The notes under the pieces were generated by a model, which worked only from the letters and a program-made list of their open reading frames with translations, was not told where the DNA came from and made no database searches. A DNA stretch of 64,000 nucleotides from Nodosilinea sp. FACHB-131 (GTDB lineage Bacteria; Cyanobacteriota; Cyanobacteriia; Phormidesmidales; Phormidesmidaceae). This document shows, piece after piece, positions 26,771-34,580 of the stretch. Position 1 is the stretch's first letter. Each line of letters begins with the position of its first letter. The DNA is taken from positions 1 through 64,000 of the forward strand of contig NZ_JACJOF010000003.1 of the NCBI RefSeq assembly GCF_014695395.1, in the 5' to 3' direction. The position numbers and the translations under genes were made by a program.

Positions 26771-28657
26771 ATGGCTCAAAAAACAATCCAATGCCGCCTT
26801 GTCGCTTCACCCACAACCCGGCAACATCTTTGGATGCTGGCCGCAGAGAAAAACACTCCCTTAATCAACGCTCTCATTGAGGCCGTCGTCACCCACGACG
26901 ACTTTGAGACCTGGCGGCTCAAGGGTAGACACCCCACCAATGTCGTCACCCAGCTTTGTAAAAGTTTGAAGACCGAGGCTCCCTTCTCTGGTCAGCCTGC
27001 CCGGTTTTACGCATCTGCTGAGAAAGCCGTCAATTACATTTTCAAGTCCTGGTTTACACTCCAGAGTCGTCTCCAGCGCCAAATATCTGGCAAGCAAATG
27101 TGGCTCACCATCCTCAAAAGTGATGAGGAACTAACCGAGATGTGCAGCCAAGATTTAGACACTGTCCAGAAAAAAGCCGCTCAAATTCTGGCTCAGATCG
27201 AAAAAGCTGTTGAGACGGATAAGACCCAGGGCAGCCAAGGCAAATCAAAAGACTTAATCAGGGCGCAACTTTTCAAAAAGTACGATGGTGCCAAACAGGC
27301 CCTAATCCGCTGTGCCACTGCTTACTTACTCAAAAACGGCAGCCAACTTCCAGACAAACCTGAAGATCTCGAAAAGTTTGCCCATCGCCGTCGCAAAGCC
27401 GAAATTCAGGTACAACGCCTTCAAGACCAACTCGAAGCCCGCATCCCCAAAGGCTGCGACCTGACCAGGCAAGCCTGGATTTCAACCCTGCTAACCGCCA
27501 CCACCACTGTCCCCAAGGACAACTGCGAGCATAAGCAGTGGCAAGACAAACTGCTGGCCCAACCTCGCACCATCCCATTCCCCATCCTGTTTGAAACCAA
27601 CACAGACCTGGTCTGGTCTCGGAACGAAACGGGCCGCCTCTGTGTCCGCTTTAACGGGCTCAGCGAGCATACCTTCCAGATTTACTGCGATCAACGGCAG
27701 CTTCCTTGGTTTCAGCGCTTTCTAGAAGATCAAACAACCAAACGAGCCTGCAAAAACCAGCACTCCAGCGCCCTCTTTGCTCTGCGTTCCGCCCGCATCT
27801 GCTGGCAAGAAAGCGATCGCAAGGGCCACCCCTGGGATACCCACTACCTCACCCTCTTCTGCGCTGTTGATGTTCGCCTCTGGAGCGCCGAGGGCACGGA
27901 GGAAGTGCGCCAGGAGAAAGCCGCAGATACCGCCAAGGTGCTCACCCAACTGAGTGAGAAGGGCAGCTTATCTGATACCCAGCAAAGCTACGCCAAGCGA
28001 CTCACCTCTACTCTAGAGCGGCTCAATAGCCCCTTTGACCGACCTAATCAACCACGATCCCCAGGCCAATCCCATATCATCGCTGGCCTCAGCATGGGCT
28101 GGGATAACCCTCTGACTGTAGCTGTTTGGAACGCTAAGACCCAGGAGGTACTGGCTTACCGCAGTCTCAAACAACTTCTTGGCAAAAACTATGCGCTGTT
28201 TCTCCGGCAACGGCGAGAACAAGGTAAACAATCTCATAGTCGCCACAAAGCTCAGCGTCAGGGTAAAAGCAATCAGTTTGGCACTTCTAATCTCGGGGAA
28301 TATGTAGACCGTCTCCTCGCGAAGGCTGTGGTAGCGATAGCACAGCAATATGGGGCGGGCAGCATCGCAATTCCTAAGCTCGATAACGTTCGCGAGATTC
28401 TACAGGCCGAAATTCAGGCGAAAGCCGAGCAAAAGGCTCCAGGTTCAGTAGAAGGCCAGAAACGCTATGCCAAGCAGTATAAAAGCAGCATCCACAAGTG
28501 GAGCTACGGCAGACTACTGGCTCAAATCGAGAGCAAAGCCGCTCAGAACAGGCTTGTCGTAGAAGCCATTAAACAGCCCTGGCAGCAGAATGCTAGCGAG
28601 ATGGCCAAGGCAGTTGCGATCGCAGCCTATGAGTCCAGACAGACAGTAGTATCTTAG
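26771..28657 (+). CDS. cas12k: Cas12k, type V-K CRISPR effector (nuclease-dead)
   Basis: 628 residues, close to the ~640 of described Cas12k proteins. Blocks I recognise from the Scytonema protein: NTPLINALIE, STVVxQLCxxLKT-like (NVVTQLCKSLKTEAPFSGQP), TLLTATTTVPKDN, FPILFETNTDLVWSRNETGR, LCVRFNGLSEHTF, WFQRFLEDQTTKRACKNQHS and FGTSNLGEYVDRLLAKAVVA. In the RuvC-like region the first motif reads AGLSMGWDNPLTVAV and the second SIAIPKLDNVRE, without the catalytic Asp and Glu of active Cas12, as expected for a protein that guides transposition rather than cutting. It binds crRNA plus tracrRNA and recruits TnsC/TniQ/TnsB. Regulator gene upstream, tracrRNA directly downstream. The N-terminal insert seen in ShCas12k is shorter here. 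Confidence 0.97.
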   Translation: MAQKTIQCRLVASPTTRQHLWMLAAEKNTPLINALIEAVVTHDDFETWRLKGRHPTNVVTQLCKSLKTEAPFSGQPARFYASAEKAVNYIFKSWFTLQSRLQRQISGKQMWLTILKSDEELTEMCSQDLDTVQKKAAQILAQIEKAVETDKTQGSQGKSKDLIRAQLFKKYDGAKQALIRCATAYLLKNGSQLPDKPEDLEKFAHRRRKAEIQVQRLQDQLEARIPKGCDLTRQAWISTLLTATTTVPKDNCEHKQWQDKLLAQPRTIPFPILFETNTDLVWSRNETGRLCVRFNGLSEHTFQIYCDQRQLPWFQRFLEDQTTKRACKNQHSSALFALRSARICWQESDRKGHPWDTHYLTLFCAVDVRLWSAEGTEEVRQEKAADTAKVLTQLSEKGSLSDTQQSYAKRLTSTLERLNSPFDRPNQPRSPGQSHIIAGLSMGWDNPLTVAVWNAKTQEVLAYRSLKQLLGKNYALFLRQRREQGKQSHSRHKAQRQGKSNQFGTSNLGEYVDRLLAKAVVAIAQQYGAGSIAIPKLDNVREILQAEIQAKAEQKAPGSVEGQKRYAKQYKSSIHKWSYGRLLAQIESKAAQNRLVVEAIKQPWQQNASEMAKAVAIAAYESRQTVVS

Positions 28658-28715
28658 AACTAAAGCCTGTACTACAATAGGCCAAAAGCTTTGAACCTGG
28701 AAAACTGAATAGCTC

Positions 28716-28985
28716 AATAGCGCCGCGACTCATGCTTTGGCCTCTGAGTCGTGTGAAATAAGGGTTAGTTTGGCTGTTGGAAGACAGCCGTGCTTTCTGG
28801 CCCTGGTAGCTACTCGCCCTGATGCTGTCGGACGAGAAGCCAAGGCTTCTCCGAAGAGATTAAGTCGTAATTGATGTGCTAGTAACCTCAATTATGGCGT
28901 AGGTGCGCTCCCAGCAATAGGGGTGCGGATGTACTGCTGTAGCGGCTACCGAATCACCCCCGAGCAAGGGGGAACTCGCTCCAAT
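28716..28985 (+). ncRNA. type V-K tracrRNA
   Basis: About 270 nt starting 58 bp after cas12k. It follows the known V-K tracrRNA block by block: AATAGCGCCGC at the 5' end, AGGGTTAGTTTG, a TGGCTGTT-ggaag-ACAGCC hairpin, CTTTCTGGCCCTGGTAGCT, TAGGTGCGCTCCCAGCAATA, GGATGTACTGCTGTAG and GAATCACCCCCGAGCAAGGG near the 3' end, then AACTCGCTCC, which can pair imperfectly with the 3' part of the repeat. The central part (about 28,825-28,895) is longer than in ShCAST and forms an extended arm (see findings). Ends are estimated from conservation. Confidence 0.9.
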
Positions 28986-29184
28986 ACTGGGTTTGAGGGG
29001 CTTCCTCAGGGTGCAATTATCCTGAGCGATCCGCGTAAAGGCTGAAATGCTTATCAAATAGGCATTCCAGGTCTTTGTAGAGGTTAAAAGCTCCACTAAT
29101 TAACCAGTGCAGTCGGGATGGATGAGCCGATCCGCGCAAATGACTTCTGAAAGCCTTAATCTAAAAGCTTTTGAGGAGCCTGCG
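28986..29184. other. tracrRNA-array spacer region / array leader
   Basis: About 200 bp without an ORF. It holds a small hairpin (CTCAGG ... CCTGAG) and two similar stretches containing CGATCCGCG followed by AAA (near 29,023 and 29,130), which may be leader or processing elements for the array transcript. The array promoter, if separate, lies here. Confidence 0.4.
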
Positions 29185-29439
29185 GTCACAATCAACCACC
29201 CTAGACAGGGGAGGTTGAAAGCAGCCCATAAATCCGCGTTGGCCGCCTTATCTGTTGTCACAATCAACCACCCTAGACAGGGGAGGTTGAAAGCACAAGC
29301 TCTTGAATCCAGAGGCGATTGATGGCTACGTCACAATCAACCACCCTAGACAGGGGAGGTTGAAAGATTGCGGGGTTTTTGAGCTGGTGCGCCTCGGTGA
29401 TCGTCACAATCAACCACCCTGGACAAGGAAGGTTGAAAG
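29185..29439 (+). CRISPR. type V-K CRISPR array: 4 repeats of 37 bp, last one degenerate
   Basis: Repeats at 29185-29221, 29257-29293 and 29330-29366 are identical, starting GTCACAATCAACC and ending AGGGGAGGTTGAAAG; the TTGAAAG end is typical for V-K. The fourth, 29403-29439, differs at three positions (CTGGACAAGGAAGG in place of CTAGACAGGGGAGG). Spacers: 29222-29256 (35 bp), 29294-29329 (36), 29367-29402 (36), and a terminal guide beginning at 29440 after the degenerate repeat. Same strand as cas12k and the tracrRNA. Confidence 0.95.
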
Positions 29440-29475
29440 ATGAGATTTAGACACATCGGTTCAGACAAAACTGTA
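29440..29475 (+). other. terminal guide after degenerate repeat (candidate homing spacer)
   Basis: In V-K transposons an atypical repeat at the array end is followed by a short guide matching a tRNA gene, used for homing. The guide here begins ATGAGATTTAGACACATCGG. I do not find it in the tRNA-His piece next door. Its length is uncertain; 17-24 nt would be usual. Confidence 0.5.
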
Positions 29476-29533
29476 GCGAGTTGAAAGAAGGCAGTGGATT
29501 GTGATTCTTGCATGAATCGACATTTAGCCACCG

Positions 29534-29660
29534 CTACGAGGGAGTAAACGACACTTATTTTGTCACTGCCGCTTCAACGACAGCAATGTGTCTCGATGAC
29601 ACTAGTTTGTCACCCATGACAGCAATGTGTCACTGATGACAAATAAAGTGTCACTGTACA
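29534..29660. mobile_element. CAST right end (TnsB-binding repeats ending in TGTACA)
   Basis: Read inward from the end: TGTACAGTGACACTTTATTT, then TGTCATCAGTGACACATTGC and further GTGACA/TGTC units. The 14-mer GACAGCAATGTGTC occurs at 29579-29592 and again at 29618-29631. This is the organisation and terminal sequence of V-K transposon ends, where TnsB binds. The element boundary is therefore 29660/29661, with AAAAG (29661-29665) as candidate 5-bp target duplication. Confidence 0.88.
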
Positions 29661-29665
29661 AAAAG

Positions 29666-29707
29666 GGCGGATGATGGGGCTCGAACCCACGAATGGTGGA
29701 ATCACAA
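29666..29707 (-). tRNA. 3' part of tRNA-His (anticodon GTG), prophage attachment site
   Basis: On the minus strand from the anticodon loop: TTGTGAT (anticodon GTG), then TCCAC, variable CATTC, T-arm GTGGG-TTCGAGC-CCCAT, acceptor strand CATCCGC and discriminator C, a hallmark of tRNA-His. The 5' half is not present: the adjoining sequence does not pair with TCCAC and has no D-loop GG. The fragment sits 139 bp from the integrase start. This is the displaced 3' half left when a phage integrates at the anticodon loop and supplies its own copy; the intact gene should be at the other prophage end. Confidence 0.85.
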
Positions 29708-29845
29708 GCCGCTAACAATGCTTTACTGTGCCTACATCCTGACCACGCTCTAACGATTTTTGTAGGGTTTTGCCTTAGTCTAGATACTTAATAGTTCTGA
29801 ATGGTGGACTATTAACGTTGATATTTAGGCAGGATTTAGGCAGCG

Positions 29846-30943
29846 ATGGCAGGCAAGAAAACCCCAAAGGAATTGCTGGCAGATGCAAATGCCCGTCTGA
29901 AGGCGGCAAAGGCAGGCGTATCGATCAATGCTGTCGGCGGGTCACTTTACCTGCGATCGACTTTGCCTCCGCGTCCCGGCTCTGAAAAGACCCAGGATTA
30001 CCAGCAACGGATACCCCTAGGAGTTTACTTTAACCCGCCCGGCGTGGTTCGGGCTGAGGCTGATGCCATGCGCCTTAGCTCCGACAAAGCGATGGGTCGA
30101 TTCTCTTGGGGGGACTGGGTTACTTCGACTCAGGTGTCTACGGGTAAAACTGTGGCCGACTGGATCGTTGAAATGGAGCGTCAATATTTTGCCAGGCGCA
30201 AGCGTGGGCCAAAGAGTGAAACAACTTGGGATAAGGATTATTTAATACCCTACCGCCGACTGCCCCCACATCGGGCATTGACTGCGGAGTTGTTGATTCA
30301 GACGGTCGAAACCTATGAGCCCGACAGTCGCAGCCGCCAACGAGCCTGTAGCGCCTATGGTCGCCTAGCTGAAGTGGCAGGCATCGAAGTCAACCTGGTT
30401 AGGTATCGGGGCCGCTACAGTCCGGCTGCGGTCAATCCTAGGGATTTGCCAACCGATGAGAAAATTGTAGCTGCGATTGAGTCGGTAGAGCCGGGCCCAT
30501 GGCGCGACCTGATAGCGCTGATGGCTACCTATGGACTGCGCGACCATGAGGTTTTCTACGTTGATCTGAAGGCGTTGAGAGAGCCCCCAGGGGTTTGCAT
30601 CGTGACAGACGGCAAAACAGGGTGGCGCGAAGTGTGGCCATACCTGCCTGAATGGTGGGAAAGGTTCGATCTAAAATCAGCCAAAGTACCAGCACTGACG
30701 GCTAAACGCAATTCAGATTATGGGCTGCGAGTGTCCCAATGGTTTAAGCGTCGTCAAATGCCGTTCTTACCCTACGACCTTCGCCATGCTTGGGCGGGCA
30801 GAACTGCGGTAATGGGTCTTGACCCTGCGATCGCGGCAAAGATGATGGGCCATGATCTCTCCGTCCACACTCGCGTCTACCATCAGTTTCTGAATCGGAC
30901 ATCTATGCAAGCGGCATGGGAGCGAAGTCTGAGAAGACCCTAA
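29846..30943 (+). CDS. int: prophage tyrosine recombinase (integrase)
   Basis: 365 residues from ATG 29846. Catalytic set: LIALMATYGLRDHEVFYVD (first Arg), LPYDLRHAWAGRTAVMG (HxxR-like box), KMMGHDLSVHTRVYHQF with the second His and Tyr nucleophile. The N-terminal part is the usual SAM-like core-binding region. Adjacent to the tRNA-His fragment, so it is the enzyme that integrated the phage. The stop overlaps the convergent small gene by 4 bp. Confidence 0.93.
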   Translation: MAGKKTPKELLADANARLKAAKAGVSINAVGGSLYLRSTLPPRPGSEKTQDYQQRIPLGVYFNPPGVVRAEADAMRLSSDKAMGRFSWGDWVTSTQVSTGKTVADWIVEMERQYFARRKRGPKSETTWDKDYLIPYRRLPPHRALTAELLIQTVETYEPDSRSRQRACSAYGRLAEVAGIEVNLVRYRGRYSPAAVNPRDLPTDEKIVAAIESVEPGPWRDLIALMATYGLRDHEVFYVDLKALREPPGVCIVTDGKTGWREVWPYLPEWWERFDLKSAKVPALTAKRNSDYGLRVSQWFKRRQMPFLPYDLRHAWAGRTAVMGLDPAIAAKMMGHDLSVHTRVYHQFLNRTSMQAAWERSLRRP

Positions 30944-31257
30944 GCCTGATAAACCTTTCTCTTTTCAGGTGGAGTCTGATAAACCTGCCGCACAGCACCG
31001 ACTCTAAAAGCATAGGTTGGCCGAGTGCCCTGGCTAGTGTTGATGTAGTCCCGGCCATATTTGAAGTACCCAGCCCTGCGATCGCCATCAATCTTCCGAA
31101 CGCTGAAAGCTGAGCCCAGGGCTGTGACCAAATCTTCTACAGGTACCCAGGGCTCGTTGCGGGTGCTAACTTCCTGATTGACTAGCGCCGTGATCGCGCT
31201 TACCAGTTCTTGTTGGGCAGCCATAGCCTCGACAAGTAAAGCCTGAGTAGATTCCAT
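30940..31257 (-). CDS. small phage protein convergent to the integrase
   Basis: 105 residues from the ATG at 31257; the frame extends further but the upstream part looks non-coding. Sequence: helical N-terminus ALLVEAMAAQQELVSAITAL and a compact C-terminal part with WVPVEDLVTALGSAFSVRK then GYFKYGRDYINTSQG. Position beside the integrase and size would suit an excisionase or a DNA-binding accessory factor, but no HTH is evident and I do not assign it. Confidence 0.55.
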   Translation of the reverse strand: MESTQALLVEAMAAQQELVSAITALVNQEVSTRNEPWVPVEDLVTALGSAFSVRKIDGDRRAGYFKYGRDYINTSQGTRPTYAFRVGAVRQVYQTPPEKRKVYQA

Positions 31258-31321
31258 AATGTGTATCTTATTGCGCTGTATCGCCGTGATTCTCTCTCGG
31301 TATAACACGAAACACCACGCC

Positions 31322-31534
31322 ATGTCACGCGATACGGCCACATCATGCCGCGATCGATACAATGCCCGCGCGATCGCACTGTCTGGGCCGCGATGGAGGA
31401 TGCCGATCGAAAAGCCGCCGCCTATGCTCTCTGCTGCATGGGCGGCGGGGGATGCAGAGGGGCGGCGGCAAGCCTATGCTTACTTGGTCAGGAAGGTACT
31501 CATTGAAGGGTTGGAGGTGGAGTTGGGGCAGTAG
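31322..31534 (+). CDS. possible small rightward ORF
   Basis: A short frame with candidate starts at 31322 and 31397; the end contains MLSAAWAAGDAEGRRQAYAY and LVRKVLIEGLEVELGQ, which looks protein-like. It would be the only rightward gene of the early half. No ribosome site is convincing. Could be noise. Confidence 0.3.
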   Translation: MSRDTATSCRDRYNARAIALSGPRWRMPIEKPPPMLSAAWAAGDAEGRRQAYAYLVRKVLIEGLEVELGQ

Positions 31535-31550
31535 GTGACGGTGATAAGCA

Positions 31551-31865
31551 CTACTCCCCCCGACACAACCTTTTCGCCGTGCCGTCAGTAACAATCAAAC
31601 ACTCGTCAATATAGCAGTCAGCCATTAAGTACTGTGCCAGATCTTTTGCCTTGCTTTCTGCAAACTCATCAATCACAAGTAATTCAGCGTAAATGGTTGA
31701 GTCACAGCCAACATTCTCAACCCTGAAAACAGGCTTAACGAAAACTTCTACTGGGCTAGTGATATTAAACCGCCATGTCGAAACCTTTCGGGTTAAGTAC
31801 GGAATATCAAATTCAACCAACCCTTTCTCCAGAACTGTTTTCATAAGAACCGTGGATACATTCAT
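31551..31865 (-). CDS. hypothetical early phage protein, 104 residues
   Basis: ATG at 31865 with AAGGAG 7 bp upstream, overlapping the TGA of the PAPS-reductase-like gene (ATGA). Beta-rich soluble protein (RKVSTWRFNITSPVEVFVK, YAELLVIDEFAESKAKDLAQ). Family not recognised. Last gene of the leftward early operon before the integrase region. Confidence 0.7.
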   Translation of the reverse strand: MNVSTVLMKTVLEKGLVEFDIPYLTRKVSTWRFNITSPVEVFVKPVFRVENVGCDSTIYAELLVIDEFAESKAKDLAQYLMADCYIDECLIVTDGTAKRLCRGE

Positions 31866-33010
31866 TTTCCATCTCCTTTAAGGCTTGAATTATGGAGGGT
31901 GAACTCATGGGCTCCATAGCGGCTAGGGTCTGGGAACGTGCGATCAGCAATCATCTGCCGAATCAGTGCCACCTCTTCCTCTGCGATCAGCGTGTAGGGC
32001 TTGCGGCCCAGCTCAAGGGCTAGGCGCGCTGCCTCTGCCTGCACCGCCAAGATTTCCCCCAATGCCCATTCCCTAGCCGCCAGAGTTAAACACCCCTTCT
32101 GCCCATTGGTTTTATGGTGCCTGAAGGAGTCATCCCACCGCAGCCGCCAATAAATTTCGCTGAGCCGCTGGAACGGGGCCAGATGCGACCATGCCTCCTG
32201 CCCTACCACGGTTGCCAGTGCTTTGTCAGGTCTAGGGCGCTTTTGATCGCCAGTTGTAACCAGTGGGCAGCCAATGCAACCGGTGCGAGCGCTTAGGGGT
32301 TCCTCAATACCATCGTCGGTGATGTCTACCCCATAGGTTTGGATCACCCCGTCGATTGGGTAGCCGTGCTCAAAGCAAGCCTCAATAATCCAATCCCAGA
32401 CCTGGCAAACGCGCCAATGCAGGATGGGGGAAAGCTTAGCCCCGTGCGCTGTGTTATGGAACCACCCCTGCCCACATTCGCCATCGTCGGTACTGCATGA
32501 AGCCAGGATCAGGCTGTCTCTAGCGGCACTCTCGCCCTTGCGAATGCCGTCAATGCCGAGAAAATCTTCGCCGTACTCAACCGCAATTGACTGATAAATC
32601 TGGTCAATCTTGGCGGTCTTCATTCGGGTAGTGCACCAGCGAAATTTGTTGTGCGGGGGTGGATAGCCACGCCCTAGCATGGTCACAAAAAACCGCTCAA
32701 CTTTTTTGGGCTTTGTCTCTAACGCTGGCACACTGCGCCTGATTTGCCAGCCCCGACCTTGCAAGTAGGCCATGAGCCGGTGAGCTGAGTCCTCCAAGCT
32801 GGGCAGTTCCATCAGCGTGTCAGAGTAAACCAAGATCAAATTCTCGGGGCGCTGCACCAGCCCTTTGCTGATGGCCCAGTCCATAAACGTCACAGTGGCT
32901 GTGCTGTCTTTGCCTCCACTAAAGCCCACCACCCATGTGCTGCGATCGCTGCCGTAAGCTTGCAGGGATTGGACGGTAAGCTGCTGAGCCTCGGCTAATG
33001 TGCCCAGCAT
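31862..33010 (-). CDS. PAPS reductase / DndC-like ATP-pyrophosphatase family protein
   Basis: 382 residues with the start at ATG 33010, chosen because AGAAGG lies 7 bp upstream; the longer frame to 33118 would overlap the next gene. PP-loop: VVGFSGGKDSTATVTFMDWA (about 23-42). Later KFRWCTTRMKTAKID, ILHWRVCQVWDWI and a cysteine pair RTGCIGCPLV. This arrangement is that of DndC-like PAPS-reductase-family proteins, which activate substrates with ATP and may carry an Fe-S cluster. Without DndA/D/E nearby, sulfur modification of DNA is not implied; phages often carry single members of the family. In an early operon with a Dam-like methylase, a DNA-modification role is possible. Confidence 0.8.
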   Translation of the reverse strand: MLGTLAEAQQLTVQSLQAYGSDRSTWVVGFSGGKDSTATVTFMDWAISKGLVQRPENLILVYSDTLMELPSLEDSAHRLMAYLQGRGWQIRRSVPALETKPKKVERFFVTMLGRGYPPPHNKFRWCTTRMKTAKIDQIYQSIAVEYGEDFLGIDGIRKGESAARDSLILASCSTDDGECGQGWFHNTAHGAKLSPILHWRVCQVWDWIIEACFEHGYPIDGVIQTYGVDITDDGIEEPLSARTGCIGCPLVTTGDQKRPRPDKALATVVGQEAWSHLAPFQRLSEIYWRLRWDDSFRHHKTNGQKGCLTLAAREWALGEILAVQAEAARLALELGRKPYTLIAEEEVALIRQMIADRTFPDPSRYGAHEFTLHNSSLKGDGK

Positions 33011-33066
33011 TTTTTTGCCTTCTTTGGTGTGCTTAAAGATGTTGAGCTGTTTATGTTTTTTCTTAT

Positions 33067-33360
33067 TCACAACACCACCCCCACAGCCAGCCCGATCGCA
33101 GCCCCGATACCCAAGCACCCCACTGCCGTCAGCGCGATCGCACGTCTAGCCCATTGCCGTTCGATCTTGGCCAGTTCCCTAGCCCGCAGCAGCCGCGCCT
33201 CGTAGTCAACGTGCGATCGTTCTGCCGTCTGCTTCGACTCGTAGCACTGCGCCAAGATCGCAGCCTGCGTGTTGGCCCATTCCTCGCTCGCACCGCATTG
33301 CAGAAGCTGTCGGCGGTACAGGTCGCAGTTGAGTTTGTAATGCGGGTCTAGGGTGGTCAT
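33067..33360 (-). CDS. small phage protein with C-terminal membrane helix
   Basis: 97 residues. A charged helical region (QTAERSHVDYEARLLRARE, LAKIERQWARR) precedes a hydrophobic tail AIALTAVGCLGIGAAIGLAV, so probably tail-anchored in the inner membrane. ATG at 33360 overlaps the stop of the preceding gene (ATGA). Function unknown; lysis or superinfection roles are only guesses. Confidence 0.65.
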   Translation of the reverse strand: MTTLDPHYKLNCDLYRRQLLQCGASEEWANTQAAILAQCYESKQTAERSHVDYEARLLRARELAKIERQWARRAIALTAVGCLGIGAAIGLAVGVVL

Positions 33361-34037
33361 GCCGCCACCTCAGAGTAGTCAACGTTCACGTACTGGGCCA
33401 AGATTTGCTTGTGCCTAACCCATGAGGGGTGGCGCTCATAGGAAAACCCGGTGGGCTTTCGCTGTGTGACCATCACCTCTAGGCTTCGAGGCGATCGACC
33501 TACTACTTGGAATCGAGTTGAAAGCCTGTGCGCAATCTCGACTAATGCCAAAAAACTATGCCAGCCAAGTGGTTCTGTGGAGTAAACTGCGCCGCGTTCA
33601 ATGTCACATAGTTTTTTCTTGATGTGAGTGCATTGAGCCAGCCTAAGTTCTAGGCTGCTTGATTCGTCTAAGTTCAAAAATGAGGGCACTTCGGAGCCGC
33701 CTGGATTGTGAGCAAACACAAGTTTTGTGTAGCCCTTAAATGAACCATCAATGACGACCGAAACCTCTGCTTTTTGACAACACATCGCTAGCAAGGTGAG
33801 CTGTGGTGCGTCAAACGTAGCCATGGCCCCGTACACCGTCACGGCAACAGCGAACGGACTATCCCAACGAATCTTTGGGCTTAAAACATAATCATCAGTG
33901 TGATAAATACCTTGGTATACTTGGCCCAAAATATTCATCACCTTGATGCCTAGCTTGCTAGCTTTGGGCGAGCTTTCACGGCCCAACATCCAATCAGCAC
34001 CAGCATACTTAGTGGCAACCATTTCAGTTTCAGCCAT
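33357..34037 (-). CDS. hypothetical early phage protein, 226 residues
   Basis: ATG at 34037 makes a TAATG junction with the gene before; the frame also extends to a TTG. Mixed alpha/beta protein with no motif I recognise (for example YGAMATFDAPQLTLLAMCCQ, LGWHSFLALVEIAHRLST). Part of the tightly overlapping early operon. Confidence 0.65.
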   Translation of the reverse strand: MAETEMVATKYAGADWMLGRESSPKASKLGIKVMNILGQVYQGIYHTDDYVLSPKIRWDSPFAVAVTVYGAMATFDAPQLTLLAMCCQKAEVSVVIDGSFKGYTKLVFAHNPGGSEVPSFLNLDESSSLELRLAQCTHIKKKLCDIERGAVYSTEPLGWHSFLALVEIAHRLSTRFQVVGRSPRSLEVMVTQRKPTGFSYERHPSWVRHKQILAQYVNVDYSEVAA

Positions 34038-34276
34038 TAGTAGCAATCCTCTTCGGAATAATTTTCAAGCCTAAGAAAGCTCAGTGCGGCCTCGGGCGGG
34101 ATCTCGTCGTACTCAATGCCAATGGGGTCAATTCGCTTACACACGGTGTCCCCGACCACAGCCACGTTCTCTGATGCACCAATGCCTAGGGCAGTCCAAA
34201 AGCACCATCGGCTATCGTCGTAGCAATCATCTTCGGCCAGGAAAGATAACCAGTTTCTTATTGCCATCCGTATCAT
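34037..34276 (-). CDS. hypothetical early phage protein, 79 residues
   Basis: ATG at 34276 overlaps the previous stop (ATGA). Acidic, Cys/Trp-containing (FLAEDDCYDDSRWCFWTALG). No recognised family. Confidence 0.6.
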   Translation of the reverse strand: MIRMAIRNWLSFLAEDDCYDDSRWCFWTALGIGASENVAVVGDTVCKRIDPIGIEYDEIPPEAALSFLRLENYSEEDCY

Positions 34277-34539
34277 GCCGCCACCTGCTGTTGTGCTTTC
34301 TTCGCGCCCTTGACCTGCGACGGCTGCATCACGGCGAGGTACGATCGCCCTTCGTCGGTGATGTGGTACACCCCAGCCCTGCCCGGCTCACGCGTCACCA
34401 GATCGCCTAGGGCCATAATTTCGGGGGCATAGAACCGATGGCACTTATTCACAACGTCATACATTGATAGCCCGTGCTCAGCCTCGGCCAATTCGTTCAA
34501 AATCTCCAACCGTCGCTTCCCTGTCATTGCTCTGGGCAT
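34273..34539 (-). CDS. small winged-helix-like phage protein
   Basis: 88 residues with the start at ATG 34539, preceded by TTAGGGATAAGACC. The pattern RRLEILNELAEAEHGLSMYD, VVNKCHRFYAPEIMALGDL and then GVYHITDEGRSYLAVM is that of a small winged helix, so it may be an early regulator. Basic Ala/Gln/Lys-rich tail. Confidence 0.6.
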   Translation of the reverse strand: MPRAMTGKRRLEILNELAEAEHGLSMYDVVNKCHRFYAPEIMALGDLVTREPGRAGVYHITDEGRSYLAVMQPSQVKGAKKAQQQVAA

Positions 34540-34580
34540 GGTCTTATCCCTAAGTAAAAGTGATGAGTGAATGAAAAAAA

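Noticed and set aside
29440..29475. Self-targeting of the adjacent tRNA-His by the terminal guide
   Set aside because: No match of the guide to the tRNA-His fragment on either strand by eye.
29666..29745. Complete tRNA-His gene
   Set aside because: Only the anticodon loop and 3' half fold; the 5' side lacks a D-loop and does not pair with the acceptor or anticodon strand, despite a short GGATGTAG resemblance.
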